NCBI GenBank assembly: GCA_051648405.1
Contig: JBOFFC010000048.1
Coordinates: forward strand, 1 to 59,848
DNA length: 59,848 nt
Origin: JBOFFC01 sp051648405
GTDB lineage: Bacteria > Planctomycetota > Planctomycetia > Pirellulales > Lacipirellulaceae
Reading direction: 5' to 3'
Shown: in pieces, positions 50,169 through 58,724 of the stretch
Position numbering within the stretch: the stretch's first letter is position 1
Layout of the letters: every line of letters begins with the position of its first letter
Notes under the pieces: model-generated
What the model saw: the letters and a program-made list of their open reading frames with translations, nothing else
What the model was told of the DNA's origin: nothing
The model's database searches: none
Program-made: the position numbers and the translations under genes

Positions 50169-50801
50169 ATGAGCGTCGTCAACGATTTCTCGTTCGGTTC
50201 GGAGTTCCCCGTGGCGCCTTCGGTGATTGCTGTTCCTTCGCTCGCGACCCCCGCCATTCCCCCCGCGATGCCGGTCCCCGTCACCCCCGCCCCCCCGGTC
50301 GTAAAGCGTCGCGCCGAGCGGAGCGGCGCGGCCGAACGGACCACCGTGCGGATGCACCGTTTGGCGGAGATCCGTCGTCAGCAAGGGGTCTCGGTCCGCA
50401 GCGCCGCTCGCCGGATGGGTGTCCCGATGGAGCAGGTCCGCCGCGAGGAACGGCCGACCTCGAACCTGACTCTCGCCGACCTGGCCCGCTGGCAGAAGGC
50501 GATGGAAGTGCCGCTGATCGACATGCTGGTCGAGCAGAACGCCCCCCTGTCGAGCCCCGTCATGAGCCGCGCCCGTTGGGTCCGGCTGATGAAGACCGTG
50601 CGGGCCTTGTCCGAAGTCGCGACGACGCCGCAGGTGACCCGGATGGTCGAGATGCTCGAACAGCAGGTGCTCGAGGTCATGCCGGAACTGCAAGACGTCG
50701 TCGCCTGGCACTCGGTTGGTCAGCGCCGCACACAGGATGAGGTGGGGCGGATCGCCGAGCACCCCGTTTCGAGCATGTTCGCCCGCGACTCGCTGCAGTA
50801 A
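50169..50801 (+). CDS. HTH (XRE-like) protein
   Basis: A 210-residue protein. After a Pro/Val-rich N-terminus, residues about 55-115 form a Cro/C1-like helix-turn-helix (TVRMHRLAEIRRQQGVSVRS, ARRMGVPMEQVRREE, LTLADLARWQKAM). The C-terminal half is helical (WVRLMKTVRALSEVATTPQV, TRMVEMLEQQVLEVMPELQD). It probably binds DNA; targets are unknown. A strong AGGAGGT site fixes the ATG at 50169. This long form occurs in Pirellulales as a standalone gene. Confidence 0.8.
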   Translation: MSVVNDFSFGSEFPVAPSVIAVPSLATPAIPPAMPVPVTPAPPVVKRRAERSGAAERTTVRMHRLAEIRRQQGVSVRSAARRMGVPMEQVRREERPTSNLTLADLARWQKAMEVPLIDMLVEQNAPLSSPVMSRARWVRLMKTVRALSEVATTPQVTRMVEMLEQQVLEVMPELQDVVAWHSVGQRRTQDEVGRIAEHPVSSMFARDSLQ

Positions 50802-50815
50802 GCCCGTAGTCGAGG

Positions 50816-51649
50816 CTACCCCTCGGTGGAACCGGGGGGTTCGGCGCCAAGGCTCAGTAGCTCGGCGTGGAGCTCGGCGGTCGATGCGGTGAGGTAGTCG
50901 GCTTTCCAGAGGTCGTAGGGGCCCCCGCGCCGCGCCGTGACTACGCCGCCGGCCTCCTCGACGAGCAGCGTCCCCGCCGCGCCGTCCCAGGGGCGGATCT
51001 CCTGGGCGCCGTGGGCGTCGAGGCGCCCCGCGGCGACGTAGGCCAGGTTCAGCGCCGCCGATCCCGTGCGGCGGACACCGCGGGCGCGGGTCGAGAGCTC
51101 GACGAAGTCGGCGAGGTCGGGCGAGGTTCGCGCGACGTGCGCCGGGAGGCTCACGGCCACAACCGCCTCGGAGAGGCTCTTGGCGTCGCTGACACGCAGC
51201 GGGGTCGTCCCGAGCCACGCCCCCCCTCCGCGGACGGCCCAGTAGAGCTCGTCGCGGAGCGGGTCGAAGATCGCCCCAGCGACGGCCAACCCGTCGATCG
51301 TCGCCGCGATGCTGGTCGCGAAGGCCGGGAAACCGTGGACGTAGTTCGTCGTCCCGTCGAGCGGATCGACGACCCAAACGACGCGGCCAGGGTGCGCTGC
51401 CGGGGGGAGGGTCGTTTCATCCTCCTCGCCGACGAAGACGTCGTCCGGTCGGGCGCCGAGCAACACCCCGCGCACCGCCTGCTGCGACGCCAGGTCGGCG
51501 TCGGTCACCAGGTCCGCCGGCCCCTTCTCGTGGAAGGCGAATCGGCCACGCCAGTGCAGCAGCGTGGCCCCGCCAACGCGGGCCGCAAGTTTCGCAAGCT
51601 CGGCCAGTTCGGCGAACGGGGGGGGATCGATGGAGTTCGGGTTGGCCAA
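50816..51649 (-). CDS. Inositol-monophosphatase family protein
   Basis: A phosphatase of the IMPase/SuhB fold, about 277 residues from TTG 51649. The Mg2+-binding motifs are intact: GEEDET, VWVVDPLDGTTNYVHGFP and the late IRPWDGAAGTLLVEEAGG. Residues before VGGATLLHWRGRF are not conserved, and the exact start is uncertain (the frame is open to 51778 and no good ribosome site was seen). Substrates of this family include inositol phosphates, 3'-phosphoadenosine phosphate and sugar phosphates. Confidence 0.88.
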   Translation of the reverse strand: MANPNSIDPPPFAELAELAKLAARVGGATLLHWRGRFAFHEKGPADLVTDADLASQQAVRGVLLGARPDDVFVGEEDETTLPPAAHPGRVVWVVDPLDGTTNYVHGFPAFATSIAATIDGLAVAGAIFDPLRDELYWAVRGGGAWLGTTPLRVSDAKSLSEAVVAVSLPAHVARTSPDLADFVELSTRARGVRRTGSAALNLAYVAAGRLDAHGAQEIRPWDGAAGTLLVEEAGGVVTARRGGPYDLWKADYLTASTAELHAELLSLGAEPPGSTEG

Positions 51650-51811
51650 TGGGGATTCTCGCGGGATATCGAGGGGGTCCGGCCGGGCGGGCCGCCGGTG
51701 ACGCCCTTCGCGGGCAGCTTGGCCCGATTCGGGGCGGGTCGCAAGTCGAGCCGCGTCAGCAGGGCCGAGAACGCCCAAATCGGGCAGTGGACGAGATTTT
51801 CGAGAATTGTG

Positions 51812-51839
51812 TGGACACGAGTCGCTGAACTGTTAAGAT
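51812..51839 (+). promoter_or_regulatory. Promoter of the candidate small RNA
   Basis: TGGACA (51812-51817) and TAAGAT (51834-51839) are 16 bases apart, a good sigma-70 match in an otherwise GC-rich spacer. Confidence 0.6.
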
Positions 51840-51846
51840 AACGTGT

Positions 51847-51993
51847 GGTTCGAGAAAGCTGGTGTGAAGGAAGTAATTGCCCGCCCATCCGCGGGAGGCG
51901 ATTGCCTAATCCTGATTATCCCCGGTCCACGCACTGGCCTCTTCTCTGTTCCGGCCCCGTCGAACACCCTTGGGTGTCCGACGGGGTTTTTTT
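51847..51993 (+). ncRNA. Candidate small RNA or 5' attenuator
   Basis: About 147 bases between an orphan promoter and a strong terminator, with no ORF of note. One internal hairpin pairs AATTG-CCCGC with GCGGG-AGG-CGATT, a 3-base bulge and loop CCATCC. Other parts are C/U-rich. The next gene begins 45 bases after the terminator, so this could be a stand-alone sRNA or a leader whose terminator is regulated. It does not match tmRNA, SRP RNA or RNase P by eye; 6S RNA was not excluded. Confidence 0.5.
51955..51993 (+). terminator. Strong intrinsic terminator
   Basis: CCCCGTCG and ACACCC (51955-51969) pair with GGGTGT and CGACGGGG (51972-51986) with one A-C mismatch, followed by seven T residues (51987-51993). 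Confidence 0.9.
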
Positions 51994-52038
51994 GTTGGCA
52001 ACCCGCTCGCGGCTTAGCGGTTCGAGGCGAAAAGAGCG

Positions 52039-52632
52039 ATGCCCAGCGGCTGCCGATGGACAATCGATGGCCCGCGCGCGGTCCTGTCGCTCGACGGGTT
52101 CTCCGCCGAGCTCGACGCCGCAGCGCCCCAGGGGGGCCTCGGCGCCGTCACGCTCGGTGGAGTCGGGACCAGCGGCCGACTGATGCGGGTCGCCCACGGC
52201 GTGTTCGCCGAGGAGCTGATCGCACCCCCCTCCGAAACGTACGTGCGAGGCGACGACTACGTCTCGACGCACGCGGCCACAGCGGCGTTCCCGTTCCGCA
52301 CGCAGCTCTACTGGTCGGCAGAAGCGTTAGGGGGGGCCGTGATAGTCACGTTGACGGTGTCGCTGCAGACCGACTTGCTCGACACCGCGCCGCGCGTTTC
52401 GCTCGTCTCGTCGATCGACGGACCGCTGGCGGTTGTTGGCGCATGCCACCCGACCGACGCGGCAGAAACGACGAGCGGGCCGGCGCGCCTGGTGTTCGAG
52501 CCGCCGTTCCTCGAGAAGGGGGTGATCCGCCGGTTCCGTGCGGCGGCCGTTCTCACGAACGGGCAGGAAGAAGGGCTCGTCGCCGACGCCCTCGCACGTT
52601 TCGCCGCGGCGCCGCTGCCGCTTACGACGTAG
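52039..52632 (+). CDS. Protein of unknown function
   Basis: A 197-residue protein with no signal peptide or membrane helix and a predominantly beta look (AVLSLDGFSAELD, HAATAAFPFRTQLYW, GGAVIVTLTVSLQTDLLDTA, ARLVFEPPFLEKGVIRRF). I do not recognise the family. It follows the candidate sRNA/terminator by 45 bases and is convergent with the lipoprotein gene, 10 bases away. No catalytic motif was found. Confidence 0.65.
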   Translation: MPSGCRWTIDGPRAVLSLDGFSAELDAAAPQGGLGAVTLGGVGTSGRLMRVAHGVFAEELIAPPSETYVRGDDYVSTHAATAAFPFRTQLYWSAEALGGAVIVTLTVSLQTDLLDTAPRVSLVSSIDGPLAVVGACHPTDAAETTSGPARLVFEPPFLEKGVIRRFRAAAVLTNGQEEGLVADALARFAAAPLPLTT

Positions 52633-52642
52633 GCCCTGCTGC

Positions 52643-53977
52643 TCACGACGTAGGGTCGTCGCCGAGCGTCGGCGTCTTCGCCGGGCGTTGCAACACGGGG
52701 CACGCCGGGTCCGCCACCAAGGGATCGCCGAGCTTCACGCGTACCCACTCGGCGTCGCGATCGACGTCGTACGCGCGGCCGTTGGTCGGGTTGATGCGGA
52801 ACGGCGGCATGGTGAAGTCCCCGGCCGAGGCGAGCGCGATCGACCACGCCTCGCACCGCGCGCGGTCCCGCGCCAAAAGCCGCAGCGCGTCGGGGACGTC
52901 GGCCAGGAAGATGCGCGCCGCGAGCAGGTCGGGGGGGCGCGAGGCCTCGCCGCGGGCCTTGTCGAGCTCCGCGAGCCGCTCGAAGAACGGCCCTCCGTCC
53001 GCGGCGTCCAGCAGGCGGTTCATGCCGCGCAAGTAGTTCGCCGCGTCGCGATCGAAGTCGGCGCCGCCGGCCGAGACCAGCGGCTCGAGCTTGCCGGCCC
53101 GATCGAGTCGCGCGCGTTCGCCGATCGTGAGGACACGATTCGCTTGGCCGTCGCGGACTGCTTCGTACGCGTGCAGTGTCACCGCGCGATCGACCAGCAG
53201 CATCCGGCGGTCGCTCGGCCAGTTCGCGAGCTGGTCGCGCAGGACGGCGTAGAGCGCTTCGGCCTCGGGGCGCCCGAACGTCCCCGACGCGAACAGCAGC
53301 CCGGCAGCGCGGAACGCCTCGTCGCGGAGCTTCACGGCCAGGACCCGCGCCTCGACCTGCGGTTCGCGCGAAAGCCAGTGCGCCCAGCGCAACGCGCGGG
53401 CGACCGGGTCGTAGGCTTCGTGGGGCTTCTCGCGCCGGGCCGCGTCGGTCGCCTCGAGCAGCGCGATGCGGGCCGCGATCGCCGCGTCGTCGAGGTGCCG
53501 CTGCTTGGCGAAGTGGCCGAGAGTCGGGTCGAGCGGGAAAGAGCATCGCGGCAGGTCGGCCGCGACGCGCAACGCGTCGCGGAGCTCGGCGTGGCGCGCG
53601 AGCAGCGCGGTGACGTTCTCCGAGTGCGCCCCCTGGGCGTCGCGCGCCAGGCGTCCTCCGAGCTCGTCGGCGACGTGTTTCTCGACCGGGGTGGCGAGCA
53701 CCCAGCGGAGCTTGTCGTCGAAGAGCTGCGCGAGCGCTTCGGCGGCGTTCGACGAGTCGCTCGGGTCGCGGCGCCGGAGGCTCTCCGGTAACCCCCCTTG
53801 CGCGGCGACGGCGCCGAGCAACGACCGCAGCTCGGGGTCCGTCGTGGCCGTCGCGCCGGGGAGCGCCCCGTAGTCGCGAATACGCTCCTCGAACGAACGG
53901 CGATCGCCGCAACCGACGACGACCGCGAGCGCCAGCGCGGCTACGGCGCGCGTCCTGCGTTGCGGCATAGGGTTCAT
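52643..53977 (-). CDS. Predicted lipoprotein of unknown function
   Basis: A 444-residue protein with a lipoprotein signal: basic start, hydrophobic AVAALALAVVVGCG, and a Cys that would be lipidated. The rest is alpha-helical (EALAQLFDDKLRWVLATPVE, LRDALRVAADL, LRDEAFRAAGLLFASGTFGR) and ends in DPACPVLQRP. No known domain is recognised. It is probably exposed at a membrane face and is read as a planctomycete-specific protein. Confidence 0.7.
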   Translation of the reverse strand: MNPMPQRRTRAVAALALAVVVGCGDRRSFEERIRDYGALPGATATTDPELRSLLGAVAAQGGLPESLRRRDPSDSSNAAEALAQLFDDKLRWVLATPVEKHVADELGGRLARDAQGAHSENVTALLARHAELRDALRVAADLPRCSFPLDPTLGHFAKQRHLDDAAIAARIALLEATDAARREKPHEAYDPVARALRWAHWLSREPQVEARVLAVKLRDEAFRAAGLLFASGTFGRPEAEALYAVLRDQLANWPSDRRMLLVDRAVTLHAYEAVRDGQANRVLTIGERARLDRAGKLEPLVSAGGADFDRDAANYLRGMNRLLDAADGGPFFERLAELDKARGEASRPPDLLAARIFLADVPDALRLLARDRARCEAWSIALASAGDFTMPPFRINPTNGRAYDVDRDAEWVRVKLGDPLVADPACPVLQRPAKTPTLGDDPTS

Positions 53978-54187
53978 GCGCCGGGCCTCCTGCCCGAGTC
54001 TACGAATCGCGCGCCCCGTGTCACGCCGCGTATCTTACAGAGGCCGCCGCAAGCAGTCTCGCGGCGACACGTCGTTGCGTCGAGACGAATGTCGCGTCAA
54101 GCACGCGCCGACGTAGCTCCCGCTGCGCATGGGGGGCAGCGAGATCCTTACGCGGGAGCGTCGCCGACGAGCGAGCTAGCTGCCGGC

Positions 54188-54811
54188 CTAGTTGGCCCGG
54201 CGTGCGGCGGGGCGGCGGGCTTTTTGGCGGGCGGCGCCGGGGCCGTGCTCGACACGCTCGGTCGAGGGGCAGAGCGAAGCGAGGTCCTCGAACTCCACGA
54301 GCTCGGCGATCCCCGCTTCGGCCACCTGGCGGCCGGTGACGTACTTGCCGGGGTTGATCCACTTGTCCATCAGCTCGGCATCGACGCCGAACATCCGCGC
54401 CAGCAGCCGGTCCATGTCGCGCTCGAGCTCGCCGAAGTGACGGGCCCACTCGGCGGCCTCCGCCAGCCCGACGTTCTCTTCGCTCTGCCAGCGCATCGGG
54501 TGGAACAGCAGCACGCTGTAGGGGGTCACGATCCGCCGCTCGCAAGCGGCGAACGGCCAGAGCGTGGCGCTCGAGCATTCGCCGGTCACGATCCCGGTCG
54601 CCTTCAGGCGGCGGAGCTTGATGAGCGACATCAGCGACATCGCGCAGTACGGGCTCCCGCCGGGCGAGTCGAAATAGATCGTGCACTCCTCGCCCGGGGC
54701 GATCCCCAACAGGCGATCGGTTAGCTCGGCCTCGCTGTCGGTCAGGTCGCCGACCATCGCGATTTCGAGCGGCGTGTCGTCCTGGTCGTCGTGATCTTCG
54801 TTGCGAGCCAT
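54188..54811 (-). CDS. ClpP-like protein lacking the catalytic aspartate
   Basis: A 207-residue crotonase/ClpP-fold protein. The oxyanion strand FDSPGGSPYC, the Ser loop GECSSATLW (S81) and FHPMRW (H104) align with ClpP S97 and H122. The segment with the ClpP Asp (ERDRFLS in E. coli) reads NPGKYVTG, so the Asp is Gly. The C-terminal 35 residues are a basic tail. A Ser-His dyad might still cut peptides, or it may be a ClpP-like scaffold. No clpX is next to it. Confidence 0.75.
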   Translation of the reverse strand: MARNEDHDDQDDTPLEIAMVGDLTDSEAELTDRLLGIAPGEECTIYFDSPGGSPYCAMSLMSLIKLRRLKATGIVTGECSSATLWPFAACERRIVTPYSVLLFHPMRWQSEENVGLAEAAEWARHFGELERDMDRLLARMFGVDAELMDKWINPGKYVTGRQVAEAGIAELVEFEDLASLCPSTERVEHGPGAARQKARRPAARRAN

Positions 54812-55108
54812 TGCGTTGCCCGGTCGGGTCGATTCGTAGGAGCGGACTTCGGAGGAGCGGTTGACTCGTCGAGGGTTCGCGTTCGCAGCGGCGGCGGTTG
54901 TCAGGAGGGGCCGGCGAAAGCAAGTTGCAGTCTAGGAAAGAAGCGTAGAACGCACTAGCTTTGGTGGGGGGAAAACCCCTCCCTTGGTGGCGTCGGGGCT
55001 TTGCAGAACCGTCCCCATCCCCCTAGACCCTCCCGGTGGTTGGGGTTGTAGGGGCGCCCAACCACTCGGTTTTCCTCCCCCCGCCGTGCCGACGACGGAA
55101 ACGCTCTC
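54812..55108. other. Divergent spacer between ClpP-like and GYF genes
   Basis: 297 bases. G-rich and C-rich runs (GGTGGGGGGAAAACCCCTCC near 54963) form a short hairpin. Promoters for both directions should lie here, but none could be placed confidently. Confidence 0.4.
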
Positions 55109-55843
55109 ATGGGTCTCCGGTGCGTCTGCCCCAACGGCCACACGATCAACGTCAAGGCAGAGCTCGCGGGCAAGCGGGGGATCTGCCCCACCTGCCGCGA
55201 ACGGTTTGAGATCCCGTCGGGGGCCTCCACAGCGGTGGCTGACCCCCCCGTCGCCCCGTCGCCTGGGTCCGCGGCGAACGAGCCCGTGGCGCCGATTGAC
55301 TCCCCCGTCGAGGTTGTCGAATTGCGCACGGTCGCCATCGAAGCGGTCGCGCCGGTCGCGGCCCCCCCGCTGCCGATCGCGGTCGAGTGGCGGCTAGCGA
55401 GCCCCGACGGCCAGCAGTTCGGGCCCACGGTCCCTTTGGTCTTCGCTCAGTGGATTACCGAAGGGCGCGTGCAACCCGACTGGCTCGTGTGGCGCAACGA
55501 CTGGCCGGAGTGGCGGGTCGCCGCCGACGTCGCGTCGGAGCTCCCCGCCCCGCTCCGGACCGACTCGGCGCCCCGGGCTCGCCCCGCGCAGGTCGCCCCA
55601 CCGCCGCTGGATCCGGTGCCGCCGGCGCCCCCGCGAGTCGCGAGTCCCGCCACGGCTCCAAGGCCGGCGTTGGTCGCCGTTTCCCCTTCGAGCGACTACA
55701 CGGCGCGGCGGATGCGCGGCGCTCGCCGCCAGCGATCGATCGTGGTTGCGCTGGCGCTCGTGGCCACGGCGTTGATCGGCGTGCTCGTTTGGTTGGCGGT
55801 GTTTCCGCTCGGCGTGTCGCTGCCGATCGGCAGCCCTCCCTGA
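55109..55843 (+). CDS. Zinc-ribbon, GYF_2-domain membrane protein
   Basis: A 244-residue protein: an N-terminal zinc ribbon (C6, C8 in LRCVCPNGH, then C26 and C29 in GICPTCRERFEIP), a Pro/Val linker, a GYF_2 domain (EWRLASPDGQQFGPTVPLVF, then VQPDWLVWRNDWPEWRVAA), a second Pro-rich linker and one C-terminal membrane helix (IVVALALVATALIGVLVWL). GYF_2 domains bind Pro-rich peptides, and many planctomycete membrane proteins use this layout. It precedes a secreted protein gene by 80 bases. Confidence 0.85.
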   Translation: MGLRCVCPNGHTINVKAELAGKRGICPTCRERFEIPSGASTAVADPPVAPSPGSAANEPVAPIDSPVEVVELRTVAIEAVAPVAAPPLPIAVEWRLASPDGQQFGPTVPLVFAQWITEGRVQPDWLVWRNDWPEWRVAADVASELPAPLRTDSAPRARPAQVAPPPLDPVPPAPPRVASPATAPRPALVAVSPSSDYTARRMRGARRQRSIVVALALVATALIGVLVWLAVFPLGVSLPIGSPP

Positions 55844-55923
55844 GTGCTGGTGGACCGGTCGAGCGGTCCGCGAGACAATCGTAGCGTCAGGCCCCTTCTG
55901 TCCGACCCCCGAGGATCAACACC

Positions 55924-56484
55924 ATGTCGCTTCGTCGCTTGCTCGTGTACGTGCTGCTCTCGCTGCCGGTCGCCGCGGACGCCGAGGCCGCTGCGGCGGG
56001 GGCGCCACTGGAGCTCGCCGGCGGGAAGCTGGTGGTGACCCCCCCGGCGGCGTGGAAGGTCGTCCCCCCCGCGAACAACATGCTCGAAGCGGAGCTCTCG
56101 GCGCCGGCGCCCGACGGGAGTGACGTCGATCCCGCGCGGATGACCGTGATGACCGCCGGCGGGAGCATCGACGCGAACGTGCAGCGCTGGATCGCGCAGT
56201 TCCGCGCCACCGAAGGGGGCGCCGACCCCTCGAAGGCCAAGATCGACAAGCTCGATGCGGGGGGCATGCAGGCGACGATCGTCGATCTGTCGGGGGAGTA
56301 CATGGACAGCATGGGGGGTCCCTTCGGGCCGAAGACCCCGCGGCCCAACTACCGGCTCGTCGGCGCGATCGTTGCGACGGGAGACGCCGGCAACTACTTC
56401 TTCAAGCTGATCGGCCCCGAAGAGACTGTCGCCGAGCACGCGGACTCGTTCCGCGCGATGATCCAGGGCGCCGAGATGAAGTAG
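55924..56484 (+). CDS. Secreted protein of unknown function
   Basis: A 186-residue protein with a signal peptide (RRLLVYVLLSLPVAADAEA). The mature part is a compact alpha/beta domain (LELAGGKLVVTPPAAWKVVP, RMTVMTAGGSIDANVQRWIA, YFFKLIGPEETVAEHADSF). The last block resembles the effector-like domain of planctomycete proteins with a PF-type DUF, but I do not recognise the family with certainty. It ends 25 bases before the HIT gene. Confidence 0.75.
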   Translation: MSLRRLLVYVLLSLPVAADAEAAAAGAPLELAGGKLVVTPPAAWKVVPPANNMLEAELSAPAPDGSDVDPARMTVMTAGGSIDANVQRWIAQFRATEGGADPSKAKIDKLDAGGMQATIVDLSGEYMDSMGGPFGPKTPRPNYRLVGAIVATGDAGNYFFKLIGPEETVAEHADSFRAMIQGAEMK

Positions 56485-56509
56485 CCGACGCCATCCTTCA
56501 GGGGGAAGT

Positions 56510-57112
56510 TTGTCCGATACGCAGCCAACGCCGGGTGAAACGCCACGCGACGTCAGCGAACGCCTGTGGGCGCCGTGGCGGTTGGCGTACGTCTCGGGGA
56601 AGCAGGGGGCAGAGCAGCCACTCCCGGAGCCGCGGGCGTGGCTTCCCGGCTCCGACCGGGGCTGCTTCGTCTGCCGTTCGGCTGCAAATCACGAGGACGT
56701 TGACGCGGACCGTGCACTGCTGGTCGTCGCGCGCGACGAGCACGCCGTGGCGGTGCTAAACCTCTACCCCTACAGTAACTGCCACTTGCTCGTCTCGCCG
56801 CGCCGCCACGTGGCGACGCTCGCCGAGTTGACCGCGGAGGAGCACGCGGCCGTGTCGCGGTGGATCACGCACTACGTCGGCGTGCTCGGGGAACGCGTTC
56901 AAGCCCAGGGCTTCAACGTGGGGTTGAACCTCGGCGCGGTCGCCGGCGCGGGGACTCCCGGGCACCTGCACTGGCACGTCGTGCCGCGCTGGCCGGGGGA
57001 TCACAATTTCATGCCGGTGACCGCGGGGGTGAGGGTGCTGCCGCAATCGCTCGACGCCGCGTGGGGGCTGCTGCGCAGCAGTGGGCAGTGGGCAGACGGC
57101 GGTGGGCAGTAG
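56510..57112 (+). CDS. HIT-family hydrolase (AP4A phosphorylase-like)
   Basis: A 200-residue nucleotidyl hydrolase or transferase. The start is TTG at 56510 with GGGGGAAG just upstream. N-terminal LWAPWRLAYVSG and CFVCRSAANH are typical; then NLYPYSNCHLLVSPRRHV and the histidine triad GHLHWHVVPRW. It probably acts on Ap4A or another nucleoside polyphosphate. The last 11 residues (SSGQWADGGGQ) and the stop codon are encoded by a dispersed repeat and are not part of the family fold. Confidence 0.9.
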   Translation: MSDTQPTPGETPRDVSERLWAPWRLAYVSGKQGAEQPLPEPRAWLPGSDRGCFVCRSAANHEDVDADRALLVVARDEHAVAVLNLYPYSNCHLLVSPRRHVATLAELTAEEHAAVSRWITHYVGVLGERVQAQGFNVGLNLGAVAGAGTPGHLHWHVVPRWPGDHNFMPVTAGVRVLPQSLDAAWGLLRSSGQWADGGGQ

Positions 57113-57297
57113 TGGAGGTGCTGGTGAGTGACAGCTGCTTCGTGAGTTGAGCGACTTGCGGACTTACGCAGATGACCAAGCACCAATGACCAAAGAGAGA
57201 GGGCTCACGCGCCCCTGCAACCACTTCTGGTCGCCCGCTGTTGATCACTGCTTCCGCTTCCTGCCCACTGCCTGCTGCCCTCTGCCCACTGGCGTTA
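57074..57297. repeat. Dispersed repeat family C pair flanking a spacer
   Basis: The left unit (57078-57115) is GCAGTGGGCAGTGGGCAGAC with GGTGGGCAGTAGTGG. The right unit (57261-57292) is CTGCCCACTGCCTGCTGCCC with TCTGCCCACTGG, its near reverse complement. Between them TGACCAAGCACCAATGACCA is another short direct-repeat string. The left unit encodes the HIT protein C-terminus; the right one directly precedes the dGTPase gene. Confidence 0.75.
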
Positions 57298-57301
57298 CCC
57301 C

Positions 57302-58459
57302 TTGCTCCCCAACGACCGCGAACGCCTGCTCCTTGCGCCGTACGCGATGTCTGCGTTCGCGTCGCTCGGCCGGCGTGTGCCGGAGGTTGAGCACCCTTAT
57401 CGCAGTCCCTACCAGCGCGACCGCGACCGCATCACGCACTCTGCCGCGTTCCGGCGGCTGAGCGAGAAGACCCAGGTCTTCACGCGCGTCGGAGGGGAGC
57501 GCGGCCTGGGAGACTACCACCGCACGCGGCTGACCCACACGCTCGAGGTCGCGTCGGTCGCGCGGACTGTTGCGCGGGCGCTCGCCGTGAACGAGGACCT
57601 CGTCGAAGCGCTCGCGCTGGCGCACGACCTGGGGCACCCGCCGTTCGGCCACGCCGGCGAGGAAGTGCTCGACAAGCGCCTCGCCCCCTGGGGGGGCTTC
57701 AACCACAACCGCCAGGCGCTGCGGCTGGTCGAGTTGCTCGAAGAGCGTTATCCGGACCGCGCGGGGCTCAACCTCACGGCCGAGGTGCTCGAGGGGCAGA
57801 GGGGGCGCGGCGAGAAGCGGGCGCGGAGCGTGGAGTGCCTCTCCCCCGAGCAGTCGCGCGAGGGCCACGGGGTCGGCTCGCCGCTGGTCGAGGCGCAGGT
57901 CGTCGATGCGGCGGACAGCGTCGCCTACGACTCGCACGACGCCGACGACGCGCTCGAGGTCGGTCTGGTGACGCTCGCCGACCTCGACGAGTCGCTGCTG
58001 TGGCGCGAGTCGGTCGCGCGGGTCCGGCGTCGCTGGTCCGCGCTCGACGGGGCGTCGCTCCGCCGCGCGACGATCCACGACCTGATCGACCGACAAGTCA
58101 ACGACCTCGTCGAATCGGCGCGCCGACGGTTGGCCGAAGCCGCGGTCGCGGGCGTGGAGTCCGTCCGCGCGGCGCCGCTGCTCGTCGCCCCGTCGGCCGA
58201 GCTGGCCGAGCAGAAGCTGGGCCTGGAGGGGCTCCTCTTTCGGCGCGTCTACCGCCACCCGTCGGTCCTCGAACAGCGCGAGGCGGCGACCGAGGCGCTG
58301 GGCCAGTTGTTCGAGAAGGTGCTCGATCGGGTCGGGCAGTTGCCGGCCGTCTACCGGCGGGTCGCCGAGGACGAGTCCCCCGAGCGGGCCGCGGGGGACT
58401 GGGTGTCCAGCCTTACCGACCGGGCCGTGCTCGGCGACTCGCCGTTGCGCGGGGCCTAG
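57302..58459 (+). CDS. dgt: dGTPase (HD-domain triphosphohydrolase)
   Basis: A 385-residue HD-superfamily enzyme that splits dNTPs to nucleosides and triphosphate. Family boxes: RDRDRITHSAAFRRLSEKTQVF, YHRTRLTHTLEVASVAR, LAHDLGHPPFGHAGEEVLD (the H...HD metal centre) and VEAQVVDAADSVAYDSHDADDA (fourth ligand D). TTG 57302 is chosen because the ERLLLAPYAM segment is family-like; the first ATG is at 57347. The gene starts just after a dispersed repeat. Confidence 0.92.
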   Translation: MLPNDRERLLLAPYAMSAFASLGRRVPEVEHPYRSPYQRDRDRITHSAAFRRLSEKTQVFTRVGGERGLGDYHRTRLTHTLEVASVARTVARALAVNEDLVEALALAHDLGHPPFGHAGEEVLDKRLAPWGGFNHNRQALRLVELLEERYPDRAGLNLTAEVLEGQRGRGEKRARSVECLSPEQSREGHGVGSPLVEAQVVDAADSVAYDSHDADDALEVGLVTLADLDESLLWRESVARVRRRWSALDGASLRRATIHDLIDRQVNDLVESARRRLAEAAVAGVESVRAAPLLVAPSAELAEQKLGLEGLLFRRVYRHPSVLEQREAATEALGQLFEKVLDRVGQLPAVYRRVAEDESPERAAGDWVSSLTDRAVLGDSPLRGA

Positions 58460-58724
58460 AGTCGAAAACGCCCGCGGCTCCGTCGCGCTGCGACGCGGGG
58501 AACGCTTGGGGCGGTTGTGCCCGACGCGTGGAGGACTTTTCCCCCAAGAGTTCGCCGGGTTCGGCCGGCGCCGCATTGGCGAGGGGTTGCGTGTCGCTAG
58601 ACTTACAGTAGAGCCCGCGCGACAGGGAAGAGGCGCCCTTTCGGATCGGCGGGTTGTGGCTTCTCGACCTAACCCGGTGGCGTCGATCGACGCCATCCAC
58701 CGGCCCCGTTCCCGTGGCGACCCC

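Noticed and set aside
51847..51993. Assignment of the intergenic RNA to SRP RNA or tmRNA
   Set aside because: No GGAAGCAGCC-type tetraloop region of SRP RNA, and no tRNA-like ends or tag frame of tmRNA.
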